Assembly (NCBI GenBank): GCA_023055355.1
Contig: JALJCS010000001.1
Coordinates: forward strand, 21,849,881 to 21,913,880
Reading direction: 5' to 3'
Origin: Agelaius tricolor
Taxonomy: Eukaryota; Chordata; Aves; Passeriformes; Icteridae
Length of the DNA: 64,000 bases
Below the pieces are notes generated by a model. That model was not told the DNA's origin, made no database searches, and saw only the letters and a program-made list of their open reading frames with translations. Below, piece after piece: positions 21,201-36,200 of this stretch; positions within the stretch are counted from its first letter, which is position 1, and the number at the start of each line of letters is the position of its first letter. Position numbers and translations under genes: made by a program.

Positions 21201-24200
21201 GCTCCAGGCGCAGGAGCCGAGCTCGGCTGCAGCTCCCTCTGCTGCTCGGCCCCAGCCCTGGGACGCGGCTCTGCTCTCCTGCAGCCAAGCACACCGGGCT
21301 GCTGCAGACAGAGAGGACTGGGAGACTGCGGCGGGCTGACAGCAACACAGGCTTTGCCTCCATTGCCTTGTGCAAAACGCTGGCTGCAGATGAAGTTTGA
21401 AGCCCTTCCTTAGAAAAAAATGATGATATTTTAGAAACCAGCATTTATCCAGCTAAGCAGAATTATCACAGCACCCAAGGTGACACAAAATTATTTTGAG
21501 AACCCAAAGCAAGGATTTCTAAGTCAGTCCTACTGTATATTGCAGACCACATTCTGACAGTAACAGTCACTGCCCTGGCATTTAAATATTCCTTTTTGAG
21601 TAGCAGTATCATGGGTAGAATGCTTATACAATATATACTGAGAGAACTGATCCCTGCACAAACTTGTCTTAATTGTTCAGATTACTAATTAGAGCATTAA
21701 AAAAAAAAAAGTCTGTCATTTTTACCTGTAGGGTCTGATAATTTTTTGCCCGTAACACAGCGCACCTTCCCAGTCCTGCACGTAGAGACAGACACCCATG
21801 GCCTGGTACATCATATGTAACATATAAACATTACTGTCCTCAAACACTGCACCCATCTTGTCCAGGCTGAGTTCACAGATCTCCAGTAATTCACTGGGGG
21901 GTAGGAAGAAGTCAAGGAACGCAATAACTCGATGGCCTCTCATTATACAATTAGCTGATAATGCCTTCAGCCACAAAGAACACAGAGATAAGTTTAATTT
22001 CTACTGGTCACAGTATTTCTCCTGCATGTACTTCTGAAGCCCAGCAGGCAAGATTTTTAGGTCACACACCAGTGGAGTCAGGGTAAGACAAAGGATATAT
22101 TTGTAGTGTTTGGCTCGCCTGAATTCCTCAATCACGTTCCTGGCATATTTGATCATGTCCTTTACTGTCTCTGCTGACGGAGGATCATTCAGCTTGCAGA
22201 TTTCCAGTTTCTCTTTATCCTGAAGGAAACACAATGGACCTTACAAAGGCAGGTTCCCAGCCCTACAAATAAAAGTGCACCTGCTATACAAAATTTCTCT
22301 AATAAAAAGACACAGATGTGAACTTAAGCTCTTCAAAGAATGAAAAAACAAAGGTAGAATGTGCACCTGCAATTTTTCTCTAAAGCCTTGGCTAGAAATC
22401 CTAGGATCCCCTGGCCTTCCAGTTCATCTGCCATTCTCTACTTCCACGAAGTCTCTTTCTTTTGAAAGATTGAAGAGCTTTTTGATTTTGTGTTGTAAGT
22501 GGTTTTACATAAGAAATGTCACTGCTTCCAAAAGATTAGGATTTAAAATAAATTTGGGCTTAGTTTTAAGAATATACTAGTTCAAGTACCTTAGGCTGAC
22601 TACCAAATGATATCTCTGTGGAAAATCACATGATCTTAAATATAGGAAAGAAACTTTCAGATCTAACCACATTTCCATATATTTTGTTATTTCTGCTGGA
22701 CAGCTCGACTTTCTCTTATCTGTCTAACATACTATTTCATGAGGAGCCAGCTACAATCTAGAGACAATTTTTTGCTGTTTAAGCTTCACATTGTTGCAAG
22801 ATTTTTTAAATTTTATTATTTAATCTGCCAGCTGAGAGAGCTACAGGGACTCTTTCCAAAACTGAAGGAGGCTGAGTGACAGGGGACTCCCAGAGTAGCA
22901 CATTGCTGAAAATCACAGATGAAATCCTGGCTTCATTAAACTCAGTGGCAAAATTATCAAGGTAACTGTGGGGAAAAACACATATGATATGGTATCAACA
23001 GAAGGGCCTCAAGCAACAATACTGGGTACTATCTGGAAAAAAAAATCACAAAAAATGACACCATTTAGGGGAAGGAAATAGTTGTCTGGTCACTTTGGGA
23101 AGCCAGGTGAAAACGGGAGGAAAAATTATCTGGAACTTAAAGATTAGATTATGCCAGACACACTGATCTTGTCTGGAATGACAGATAAGCTACACAGAGC
23201 TCAATTATTGTAGGACCTTCAGTGAAAGAGGTCCAAATGGCTGCACAGGCACAGCTGTCTCAGTATCTGTTGGGTTTGGGTACATTTTCCCTTCAATAAG
23301 TGCTTTTCTTTAAAACACCTAACACCTGTTGTCAGGAACACTGTCTGGATCTTCCTTTGTCTTTTGAGGGGCACCAGCTCATGTTTAATGACCACAGCTC
23401 TGGCCTGCACATCACAAGGGGCTGTGAGCCAGGACCACACTGGCCCTGAGCAGAACAGTATGAGGCTATTGCAGAAAAGATCATTCCTCAGATTCTGCTG
23501 TGTCTCCAAACCATCCAGACATGCCATACAATGTCCTCTAGAACTGACTGAAATGTCCCACCCAGGGAATGCAGCAGCACTCTATCCCAGAAATGCCCCA
23601 AGCAAGATTTACTTGCTAGGAGTTGGTAGAAAGCATGAAATTAAAAAAAAAAAAAAAAAAGTTCTGAGCTAAATCCATTTGGCCAAGTAGCTTAGACACA
23701 GTATAATTATCTACTTTTAACAATGTTTTCATCTTTGCTTTGTAGCTCAGCTTTAAATAGGCCTCTACTAGGAAATTTCCTGGTGTGTCATGATTACAGT
23801 GGAAAGAATGAGTATCAGAAAGCATTCTGGACAGAAAGACAGAAAAATGCACCCACCTCCCCATTATCCTACTTTCCAAAATGTAATTAATCCAGATAGG
23901 ATATTACATCTCAGGACATGGGTAGGTGCCTTGACAGTCAGCAGTACATTCCCCACTGATTCCATTACCTTTTCTTTTGTAGTGCACTCCCTGCAATCAC
24001 AGCTGAAGAAATAGGAGTCTCTTAACCGGTCATTTCTGTCTTCTGTGGGATACAGCAGGTCAATATAGCTGCTAAAAATCTAAAAATGGTAAAAAAAACC
24101 CCAAACAAACAACAGTCAGTGAGAAGCAGCATCACTAAACATATTTATTACACTTGTTCTGATATATGTAGTATGACAACTGCATATTCATGCAGCTTGT

Positions 24201-27200
24201 GGACCCCTGCAGCCACATCACCTGCCTGCTGCCTCACATTCCAAGGCCCTTGGCAGCATCAGGAGCTGTCACTTGTGAAAGCAACCTGACAGAGAAATGT
24301 TCCTTGCCTATTCGTTATGGAATTTCCCTCAAATATTACCCTGGCTTGCACCCAGGACAGCAAGATTCAGGTGTGGATAAGGAAACTATTACAGCATAAA
24401 TCTCAGGCTCCTGTCAGACTACAAAGAGATGCTTCCTTTTCAGAAGTAAAATAATGATTTCAGGTATCCAGCCTAGGATAAATTACAGTGGCCTGGTTTT
24501 TTGGAGACTGGAATCTCAAATTTTTCTTTCTGAAAACCTACAAAAATTGGGGCAACAGCAGTCACTATTAGCTTTAGAAACTTAGGACAAGACCTTTAGA
24601 TCTCTGAAAAGAAGAGAGGCCCAGTGCTCCAGTTCAAGGAGAATGAATATCAGATTTACTTCAGCAGCAATATTTTAAAGCAAAGAAAATCTGCTTTTGA
24701 ACATTTTAAAGGCCCTTCATATACACTATTCTTAAGTTTTCCTCTATTTCAATGGTCTTCAGAAAAGAACCCCTGCAACTAGCTTTAATGCTGTGCTTCT
24801 AAAATGAGATCTCCCCCAAGAAACACATCCTATGCTCAGTGCAGTTGATCATTCTACAGACCAAGGAGCAGCTTTAGCTCCGTTTCCTCATTTAAAGTTA
24901 TTTGAAATGCTTTGCTCAGTCTTTATACCTAAAGTTTCTCTTTTCTTCAAATGTAAAATTACATGTAATTTCATACAGTGCACCTTCTTCTTAAGTGTGA
25001 GTGTGTCATCTCACACTTTCCCTCACACTCCTCTCCTCCCTTCGATATTTTCAAAGCATGTGGAATGCAGGAACCACATTCACAGAAAAAATAACTTTAA
25101 AACGTTGCCCTGCAATGGCCACACGGAGCCTGAAGATGGAGACACAGGCTGGGAGACTGCACAGCGACCACACACAGGCACAGCTCACGTTTAGGAAATT
25201 CTGAAGGGTCAGAAAAGCAAATGTGCAAAACCTGTGAGGTCCTGGAGAGCTGATGAAATTTCTAAGGCAGAATTCAATCTGAAGATGTTGAGCAACATCA
25301 TCTACCTCTAAAGATACACCTTCCCCCAAAATGCTGAAAATGTCTGGGATTCCACACCAAAATTCTGAAGCCAGAATCAGAATTGTCCTGTTGGTTACCA
25401 CAATACATTTGCAGTGAGTGCCAACATCACAGAGAAAAATCATTGCTGGCAAATGGTATCAAAACAAGTTGCTTGCCTGAGTCCTTCATCCTTGGCTACA
25501 GCAACTAAACTCATCTTGTTCACAAGGGGGATAGGTATAATCCACAAAAATAACCACTCTATCTTTCTTCCAGACTGCTATTACACACCTCAGAAAACAG
25601 TAGATGTTATCAAAAATCAAATCTGAGCTTATCAGTATGAACTTTGTCCATTTATTTCACACAAATGAGCCATTGAAATTCTGTGCAAACTCCATCCCCA
25701 GAGAGGATGTTCAGTATCTTCATTCCCTACAGGTATTTGAACATCCTCCCCAGCTCTGTTTAACATTTTTTGTGGGTTTTTTTGTTTTGTTTTGTTTTTT
25801 AGTAAAGTGCAGCTCTACTGTTTAAAACTCCCTGCCAAATTCATTATTTGACTGAGAAAGTTTCAAAGTAAACCTAGAGCCTTACTTAATTTTACAGATT
25901 TTTATTCCTTTCTGTTCAGTTTCACTCCACCTAAAACCACACATTTGTTCTTCTGTGATTTCCCAGCAAATGCCACTGAGGTGATACGACCAAGTCCCAT
26001 GTTTTGTGGATGCTCTGTCCAAACAGAAGTCAGAGGATTTATCTGTACCCATTTACCTTGTTTATTCTGGCTTCAATTTCAACACATTACTATTATACTG
26101 GGAACTATTATAGCAGTAATAATTTGCTTTGATCTTGGAATTTCAAAGCACCAGCCAAACATCAGTAAACTCAGCCTCATTTTACAGATGGGTAAACTGA
26201 GAGAGAGGCTGGCAGATACACAGTGACTGCTGCAGGTGCCCTTCCCATTAGCAAAAAATAGGGTACTGCCTCCAAAAATCCCTTCAGTCCTCCAGAGCCA
26301 CCCTAATTTTTCCAAAGCACCATCTTGCATTTCTCTGAGAAGCAAGACATCCTTCCTTCCTGTTTTTAAATTGCCATCTAATTGAAATGATCCCTGAGAA
26401 GCAGAATGAATCCTGCTGGGCTGCAGGAGAACAGAGCACATTCAAACACCACACTTACCTCCTCTCCAGGCTCAATCTCTCTGACAGCTCTGACTTCAGC
26501 CAAGGTTCCCTTGTAAGTCACAATCACATTTGGGCAACAGCTATGGTTCATCAATGCAACACTGTAAAAGTAGAAAAGTAAATGTTTTCCCCAACCACCA
26601 TCACAAGCAACACACAAAAAGTTAAGCACCACTTCACAAAATAAATAAGTCTGAAAGATTGAGTCAGTCTGTCTCTCTAAGCTGTTTTTATTCTGAGGCT
26701 TAACATGAAGGTAACCTTGGGAAAATCTCTTGAACAGTTATTTATTCTAATGATATGGAGAATGGCTGTGCTAATGAATCATTACAATTTTTAAATCCTA
26801 TTATTGCAGAACTAGGCAAGTTATTATTTCCTCCTTCTTACAGTGCTACAGGGCAGCTGACAGGTATGTTCATTCAGCTTTACTATCACCATGACAGACA
26901 GACTATTTTCCTCAGAGGAGAAAGAAAAACATGTTAAAACTAAAAGGAAACAACTAAATACAGGAAAACAAAAGTCTTCACTGCACTTCAAGTTGATATG
27001 GGTGTTAAAATTTTAGCTGGCTTCTATTCAAATATAAACTGCCTCCATGTTTGAAGTGGGAGGGAGGAGATGTCTGTCTGTTATACAAGTACATGACTTG
27101 GACAAAAACCTGGATGGATAGAGAAAAGTAAACCCCTTATTACCAAGTCTGGAGAAAGTGCAGTTCACTGGTCATCTGAGATAAAATTTGCAATTTTAAT

Positions 27201-30200
27201 TCTTTCTCTTTCAATCTAGCAAAATAACAACTGTCTCTTCAGTATTTTTAGCTCAGGCATAACTGTTAAGTAGGAAAGACCTGACTCTTGTATCCTGAGC
27301 ATTACAAAGGATGGTGCTGAACATTTTTCCAGAACATCCTGGTTTAATAATCTCCTCTTCCCACAATGACTCTGATCCTGGGCATTTCAAGGCATTAATT
27401 TCCAATCAGTAGATCAGGGATATGAACATCAGACAGACCTGCCTGAAGAAGAAGAATAATCTGTGAAGCAAGGACTAGCTACTACTGCTTGTCTGCAGCA
27501 CTTGGCAAAATCACATCCAGCTTTGAGTGGGCATCTGTAAGTTTCAGGTTACTTTGACACAGATAAGCTACGAGTAATCCAAGCCTCACCAGGAAGTCAA
27601 ACTAAGCCTCAGTGCTAATACCTTCATACAGGCTGTGCAAAGATCAGGGGCAGAAAATACCCTCCCCTGCTACAATATTAAATGAGAAGGACAGATTTAA
27701 AAATGCAAAAAATGTTTCTTGGCCCTGAAGAAAGCTGCAGTCCCGCATTCACAAACTGCAGTTAACACTTAACATCTGCAGTTTATTTGTAAAGCTAAGA
27801 AGCTTGTACATATTTTTTCCCACTGTCATAGCAAGGAGGCACAAAGAAGCTGTGAAAGGGATTTACTATTTGCCAGGGAACAAAGGTAGAAAGGATATTG
27901 TTCAGAGAGCACCAGGGGAAGGATTGTACCCAGCCAAAACAGAGCAAGTCACCTGCAATCCTTTTCATTTGGCTTTGATCATTACTTAATGTCTCTGAAC
28001 CTGCTAGCCAAATAAATGTTTTTTACCAACCTGAATATAGTTCACAATCTATGTTTCAAAACAAATTATATATGCAATTTTACCAAAATTACTGGATTTT
28101 TAAGAAAAAACTGCTACAAATAATTTGCCACATTTTATTTGCCAACTGAAGATTTTTAAAACAAGATAAATTAATTATTTTGGTAGATATCTACTTCTTC
28201 TATTTGTTTTTAAACAAGTTAATTTTATCTTTTTAAATATTAAAATCAACCTACTCAGGAAATATGGCTGATCCCAAATGCGAGAGTTCTTCATCTTCAA
28301 TTGTGAAGCCATTACAGTTAACCTAAGAAAAAAGAGAAAGGGGCTGGATCAGCTTCTGGTCAGCTGAGTACTCCCCATGTACTCACGTGTCACATTCTCA
28401 CACCTCAAAATCAATTGCAGAAATTTGCTTACAATTTTTTATCCACCTCTCCAGGACTCAGGGAGCTCTATGACATCCCAACAAGTGAAGTGAGGACAAA
28501 GTCCCATTCCAAAGGGACACTAAAGAACTGACAGTCCAACACTTGCACCTGCTCAGGACACACTTAGTGAATTGCTCCTTGGAGGGCCAACCAAGAGAAG
28601 TGGGGCTCAAAAAGAGCACACAAAACCTCACCCCAGCATGGGGCAAGGAGACTTCATTGGGCCATGACAAGGAAAGGGCCAAAGCAGAACTACATGCAAG
28701 GAACAATGTGGGAGAGAAGGGCAGCAAACTCAACCAGATTGGGGCAGTGCAGAGCTTTGATGGAGCAATGTCACAGGGACCTGCCACAATGGCCCTGTCA
28801 TCAAAGCCTGCACATATCAGCCACAGCTAAAGCACATGTGAAAACAACAAAACCAATGAGAAAGACTTGAACCTCATAAAGACATAGAATAGGAGGGGAC
28901 AGAAGAAGGACAGAGTATGAGAGGAAGTGTATTCCTAATTTAAGCAGACACAGGATCAAAAGAACTTGTTCACAAAACTCTCTTATAGAATAGATTCAAG
29001 CAGGTTTTAAAACCTTCTCACTTTTGTTCTCATCCAAGTCAAAGGAATCTTACAGAAGTTTCAGCTTTTTCATGTGGTTTGTATGACTTTAAGTGGCCAA
29101 AATGCACCTCAGTCAAGTACTTTATTCCACTTCCACTTCAAATCCCACACATACTGACACAAAGAGAGCCCTTTCCACATTCACCATTATCTCCTCACAA
29201 ACATGAAAAAAGCACCAGTAACCAGAAACAACTACTCACTAAAACAACATGGCCAAGTCCAGTTAAAGCTAGAAAGGGCACAAGAACAGTCAATCAAGTA
29301 CAGTGCAGTATTTGTTTTGGAAAGGGTAAGAGCTGACAATAAATACTACCAGCAGTAATGACAGAACCATTGAATGGTTTGGGTTGAAAGGGACTGTAAA
29401 GATGAAGTTCCAATCTCTTGTTTTTCCTCCAATCCCCAGAGGCAGGGACACCTTCCAGTAGACCAGGTTGCTCACCAGGCAAAGTGATATGCCCCACAAG
29501 CTGGAATGCAGCCTGGACTGGCTTTTAGAAATACACAAATACCCAAAGCCACTCCTCAGATATGAACTGTTCAGGGTGAGTTCACAATTAAGGCAAGTAT
29601 CCTGATGCACTCATCAGTATCTCTGCTATCTTTGCTTGATCTTTATCCTGTTATTTTTAGCAACATAGCACCCAAAGGTTCCCAGTCTCTCAAGATGGGC
29701 ATGCTACTGCACTGGCCAATGTAAGAGCATACCAGAACCAAACCCAAAATGTAAAAAACAATAGAAGCGAAAGATAATATCAACAGCAAGTAAGAACATA
29801 AGGCTACAAAGGCTGACAAAGAACAGCTTGATGGTTCTGAATCACAGGGAAATATTTAAAAATACATAGTGAGTTATCATCAACTTGCCTCCACTAAGCC
29901 AGAGACAACACACTTCATGGAAGTATCATATTGGAAATGACACAAGAGGAGGGATTAGAAGGGATGAGATATCACCAGATGAATGCATGACTAAAAAGAG
30001 GCAAAGTGGAGGGAGTGAAGAGACAACAGCAATAAAAGTGGAGTTCCAAGTTGTTCCCAATGGTGGAAAAGAGAATGTGCCAAGGGAGGCACGAAATGCA
30101 AAGTCTTCAAGGAAAGGCTGAGATGCTGGAATTCGAGACAAGAGAGAAACTGTTCAAAGAGTATGACAAGGTGAGACTGAGGAAGAAAAGCTGCAGCCTC

Positions 30201-33200
30201 AAGAGCTATATTCCACAGGGACAAAAGAGAGTAGAATGATGCCAACAGCTGGAGAAGAGAGCAGTGAAAGGCAAGGACTTTGGACAAAAGAATTCTATTC
30301 CACTCCAAATTCTATTCCAAAGGAGCACTTACACTTTAGCTGTGTAGGGAACAGCATCAGGCAAAGTTCACTAAAAGCAATGAGGAGTCAGAGGTGTTTG
30401 AGTCCCAATGACTGCCCTGAACTACAGAGAGAAACCACGGGGAGTGGAGAAGCAAAACAGACCACATGAGGCCACAGTAAGTGTTGAACGAAAACAAAGG
30501 AGCAGCAGCATATCCATACTACTGGTTTTAGGTCAAGTGAACTAATTATTAGGAAACATGTTTGCACAGCTCAGGTACAAGCATACCTCCCATTCTTGTG
30601 GAAAGATTTATCCTGGGACTAACACCTCAGAAGATTGCATCCTATAAGACATTTCTGAGAAGCATCCACATGACTTCTGGAGATTTTAGTTCAAAAAATT
30701 CTAATGTCCACAGTGGCAGAGAGTTACCTGATGACTAGGATGAGCTTAAGATAACACCTATGGGTGACATCCATAGAGAAGACTGGATGGAATATGAGAT
30801 CTGGGAGCCAGCAGCTCACAGAAGTCAGGTAAAGTACCACAATCTGGTGGAGCTGCTCTTGGACAGGACATGAAATAAAAGTCATTATAGCCAAAATACT
30901 GAAATCTTTGGAGAATTCTGGCTACATTCTAACAAAAATATTCTGAAATACCAGAAGAAACTGGTTGTACTAACATCTTCAAAGTATCCCCTCTGACAAA
31001 TATAAATTTTAAAGTCTTCAAAAGAGAAAAAACTCCTCATCATTGAAAGGAAATGTGTAATTAGAAACAACACAAGGGATGATAAGCAGATGCTAAACAT
31101 CTTAAAGAATCATTCCCCTACAGAATAAGAGTACCACTGTAGTAAGGAAACAGTAACTGTGCCTCCTTGTTGGTAGATGCCCAGCTCTACCAAACAGGAG
31201 ATTTCCATCTCAGCTTTCATCACAGAAGTCAGCATTTGCCCCCATCTCAAGATATTATTTTACTCAGAAACCTAAGTACAAAAGTAGCTCATATTGAAGG
31301 AAAAGAGGGAAAAGAAGAAAATGGATCTTTCAGTATTCCACTGGTGTATTATTCCATCCACTACAATACATCCAATTCAGATGCATATGAAAAGTAGGTG
31401 AGAAAAAAGAAGTGACATATCAGAAGTTATCTAACAAGACATCCTGTCTGTCCTTCATCTCTCCAGATGGCCAAACCACCTGACTACATTTAAAAGCCAC
31501 ACAGCAGATAAAAGTTTTAGGCTGCGCTTTCTGCTGCTCTTTCTACGTCTCTGAAGTTTACTCCCTGTGAAGGTCAAACACAATGATGACCTGACCAGCA
31601 AGGATTTCCACAAGTTTGAAGCCTGAATGAAGGATTTGCCTCTGCAGGGTCTCAGGCCAGCAGCCTTCCATGTTAGTTCAACAACAGCCACACTATGTTT
31701 GGCCCACAAGAAGCTTAACTTTGGCAGGGTTTATTAAAGGCTGTTTCCCCTTTTCTTCAGTGTTTGAGAAGCAGCTCATGGAAAGTCTGCAGGCAAGAGT
31801 ATCTCCCCTCAGGATGGAAGTGGGGCACATCCAGCCACTACTGCTCAATGAAGCAGATCTCCATCTGTCCCTAAGATAAGCAAAGAGCTACCATTTCCAT
31901 TGCCATTAACATTCTCCCCCTTTCAGGAAGGCTAAACTCCTACAGCACCATCCACCTAAGCAGGCTGTGTTCTGGCCAACTTACTTGTGCAAAGAGAACT
32001 ACAAGGGCAGCATTGTCAGGGTAGTCCAAGTGCTTTGAGTAAAAGTGATGAAGAGCAGCAATGTCGTTCTGAATCAGCTCTCTCTTTTCATTGTCTAGTT
32101 TGTCAAGGTCTGTGGACAAAAAATACATTTCATTTCAGTAACAGGAACACCCCTCCAGGTAGCCTTAGGTTGGAAGAGGCCCAGACTTTAACAGAGACCC
32201 CTGAGGGACAAGCCACTTGGAAGTATGGCAAGAAGTGCCTGCTCTTCCACAAACATAATGTTGCCTCTGCTAAAGCCACACGTGCACTACAAGAACACAA
32301 AATCACACAATCACGAGGTTGGAAGAGCCCTTCAAGATCACCGAGTCCAGCACCGAGTCCAGCACATGCCCAACATCAAGGATTAAAAAGCATTTTCTGA
32401 CATCTTTAGGTTAGCAGATAATTGGACACAGACTACTTTCTTGGGAGAAGGGCTGTAGTCTTTAAAGCACATTTGTTAACTCTGGCAGACAGCCCAGCAG
32501 CCCTGGCCCTCTGGGAGCCTTTCAGCTGGGGATAGCTGTCCTCAGCTGTGTGACACCACCTCACCAGCTACATGCTCCCACCCACTGTGGCATGAGCTTA
32601 CACTGAACATCACCCACCTGGAAGCATGCTTTATGTAAGGAAACTTTCTCATACAGACCTATTCCTTAATAGCACAAACACCCCAAACTGCTGCCAAGGC
32701 TGCTTATCCCTGCTGCTTTTAGAAGATGTGGTCTTTCCTGGCACACATGCCCCAACATCCACAGATGCCCCAACTCTTTGTGGCCACACGTGGTAGGGAT
32801 CTAGGAGCAACACTGGGGCTGGCTACAGGAGCTCCCTTTGCAGCAGGAGCAGGACAACATGAGGGTTATTGCCCAGGAATGCAATCCACCTGACCTATTG
32901 CAGGTACCTGCTCAGGAGGGAGCAAACAGGGCCTGAAAGTGCCCACATCTCCATGAGCTGGGGATGACCACCAACAGAGAGGTGTTTAGACATCTACTAA
33001 CAGGACACAGCAGGAACATCAGTGGAAATGTCCTGGCACACCTGCCAACTGTATTCCATTATGGGTTTCTCCAGTGGCAGTGTTACTACTTCTCTCCTGC
33101 TCTCTCCAACTCAAAATAATAATGGAGAGAAAAGGCTGCACAACAGTCAAAGAAGGAGAAAATTATTTGTAAGAGCAGGTGTGAATGATGGGGGAGTCAC

Positions 33201-36200
33201 AAAAAACACTAAGGAAAATGAAATAATGAAATGGGACCATTTGATGAGAATGAAGACAAACCAGAAATAAGAAATTCTGAGCTTCCAACTGACAGCCAGG
33301 TGCCTTTTCCTGTCCTGTGTATGGTGTTGCAAAGCATAAGACAACTGATAAAGGTGTGCTAAGCAGTGAGGTGAGTCAAAAAGCAGCAGGAACAGAGGTG
33401 CTTGCTAACAAAACAAAGGCTTCTAGAAGACAAATAGGACACTGCAACAGAAACAAACATTTCAGCCTTTTATCTCTCAAATTAATAAATTACTGAATAC
33501 AAGCTGAAATGCAGAAGAATACACAGAAACTTACCCATTCTCCTCAACCTCAATCCTGCCAACCTACCTGTAGAACTATCCTTGCCACAGGCAAAGTTAA
33601 ATGTTGACATTTTTCCCCCTCGTTCCCCCAGTTGTCCCAAAAGCAATGGCAGGAGCTTTTGTTCAAGAAGCAAATAAGACCACTGTGCTTGGTTACCCTG
33701 CTACCTCAAGTCCTAGCAATGAGTACATTTATTCAGCATTTTGCAAAAGGTTTTGGAAGCCATCAGAATGAGTAATGTGAACATACAACCCATTGCCTCT
33801 GTGTATATTATGCTCAGCACCAAGAAAGAAAACAACAGGCAGGTGAAAACTGTGCCAGGATGGGCACTAATGGTCAGTTTCTAACTCAGCCTTACTGGAT
33901 GTAAACAGCAGCTTTCCAGTTAAAAGCAAGCTATTGCCTTATCTCCTTCTTTGGATTATTTTAGAGCATTTAGGACATGGAATCATATATATAACATGTC
34001 AGATTTGACTGGCAGTGACAGATACTGAAGCACAGTCCAGAGGGTTCTGCAATTAGCCCCTTAGTGACTGTCACCATCAAGCAACTGTGCTGTCTCTGAT
34101 TTTATGCCTCCTGGTAACATATACCAGCTATTTTAATTTTGCAACATTACAATTCTCAAAAGACACTAGAATACCAGAGAAGCAAGAGATGGATGTATAC
34201 TACATAATTAACTCTGTATAGGTTTTCATCCTTGTTTCACAGCTCCCACAAACAGCCAAGGAAAAAAAAAGAAAGAAGAGCACTGCACTTTCAAAAAAAT
34301 TAAGAACCACCATTCTCTTTGTTTACTCCTTTCCTCCAGCAGGAACAGGATGTTCTGAAAGGTGTTGATGGAGGGGATCCATGGGGAAACAAATCATTAA
34401 TATAGTTAAGTCAAAACCTCTGTTTACCTGCAAGCCTTTTTTACTTACGTGATTCAAACTCTCTTACAGCAAGCAGCTTCTCTGACTGTGTTCTTTCAGG
34501 GTGAGTTTTCTAACAAGAAGGGGAAAAAAAATAAGAAAACATTTTAATGTTTCACTTCAGCAGTTTTGTGTACTCATTCAGAATTTGGGAACTCCTACCT
34601 GTAAGACAAACCCAAATCCACAGTCTCTGGAATTTATAGGAGTAGATGAACAGCAATGAGTTAAATTGACTGCCCTAACTAAAGGCATAGAAATATTCTC
34701 TCCACACCAAATTAGGCAGCCAAAGATGAACTCCTCTCAAATTTATATACATAAACTGAACAGTATTTTAAATATGTCATTTGCTTTGTTCTAGACACCC
34801 AGAAAGCTGCTAACAATAGCAAGCAGGCAGAAGACAGGCTTTGCTTTGAGGAAAGTGAATAAACTGACTGTTGACAGAGTTCAAAAGCAACGCTCCACTG
34901 TTGGCCTAAGGCCACTTCTTTGTAATCTTGGCCATTAAATATGGCTTTGCAGGTGGCCCAGCAGCTGAGGTTCAGGGACTATAGTTTGCATATTTAGCTT
35001 TTATATGACATGTAGGGTTCTCCCCCCTCCCTGTAAGCAATGAAAGCAGAAATTTACTCCAACGACTTTTTGTCATTAAACATTGGATTTTGTTTGTGGA
35101 TCACCCCCAAACGGCTTTAATTAAGTCACACACGTGTACATTCATGCACACACATCTACACACACAGCAAGGATGCAGCTACCTTCCCAGCAGGCCACCA
35201 AATCCTCCCTACATACAGTATCCAGGTTGCCCTTGTCACATAAGCAGACCTCAATCATAAAAATATGCTTCAAAGAGGATTTGTTTTTGCAGAGAGAGTT
35301 TAGAGCTATACAAAGATACACAGCACAATAACCTTGAAACTCATGAATCCCATCCCACCCCTGTAAGCTGTTGTGTTATCCATATAGTTAAGGAACACTC
35401 AAACGGAGGTTGACATTGCAATCTTCTTTCCTTACTCACATTTTTTTTTTCCCAAACACAAAGGGTCTGAGATTTCTCTCTCAAACTCTGGTTTTCACCA
35501 GCTAACTCATAATCATAAATGTTTATACCTGAATACCTCAGAGGTGTTTTGACTAATAAATGTACTGAGATTTATATGTTACACAATGCCGTGCAACTGT
35601 AGCTGAAAAATACTACAACAGACAACTGCTTCATAAAGGTATCAGAGCCTGCAGCCAGATAACTCCAGAAGCATTCCTTGGAATTAAACCCAAATAGCAA
35701 ATCTTATTCTTCTTTCTTTTTATCAGTGTGGTCTTGGTGCCTGCCCACATGTGTACCCAACAGCTCAAGTCTACCAGAACAGAGACTGAAACACCAACGT
35801 GAAACCACCAGTAAATATTCCCAGGCTCTGTTCAGCAGTACCTTGGCCACAGGTTACAGCTGAAGACCTCGCTAGCCTTTCTCTAGCTTCCCACAAAAGT
35901 CTCCAGCTGGATCATGCTGGCCCTGACCCTGCTGCAGTAGAGTGATGGTCAGTGCATTCCGCTGCTCGAGCTCTGTGTTACACCTGTCTGTACACAGGAA
36001 ACTTGTGTCTGTGTGTCCGTATGTGCTTTGCAGGGACAGTTACTGTCGGTCAGTTTTCATTTTCCTGCCTTCCCTGGCACCCAGAGCAGGAGCAAACCTC
36101 CCAAGCCTCGCCTTCTGCTCACCTGTTTGGCAAGGATCCTTGCTGTTAGCCTCACAGTCTCTGAGGGATGCCAGTTCTGCCCAAAAGTGCACATGGAGGC

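Noticed and set aside
20579..21444. ORFs of about 100-136 codons on both strands in SMYD2 intron 10
   Set aside because: They overlap on opposite strands, have no recognisable domain or splice context, and are explained by high GC content.
21722..21976. ORF starting MWLKALSANCIM... joined to SMYD2 exon 10
   Set aside because: Its first part is the U12-type intron 9. The exon starts after the AC at 21901.
31940..32128. Single-exon ORF reading MYFLSTDLDKLDNEKRE...
   Set aside because: This is SMYD2 exon 5 plus intron read-through on both sides. The true exon is 31985-32109.
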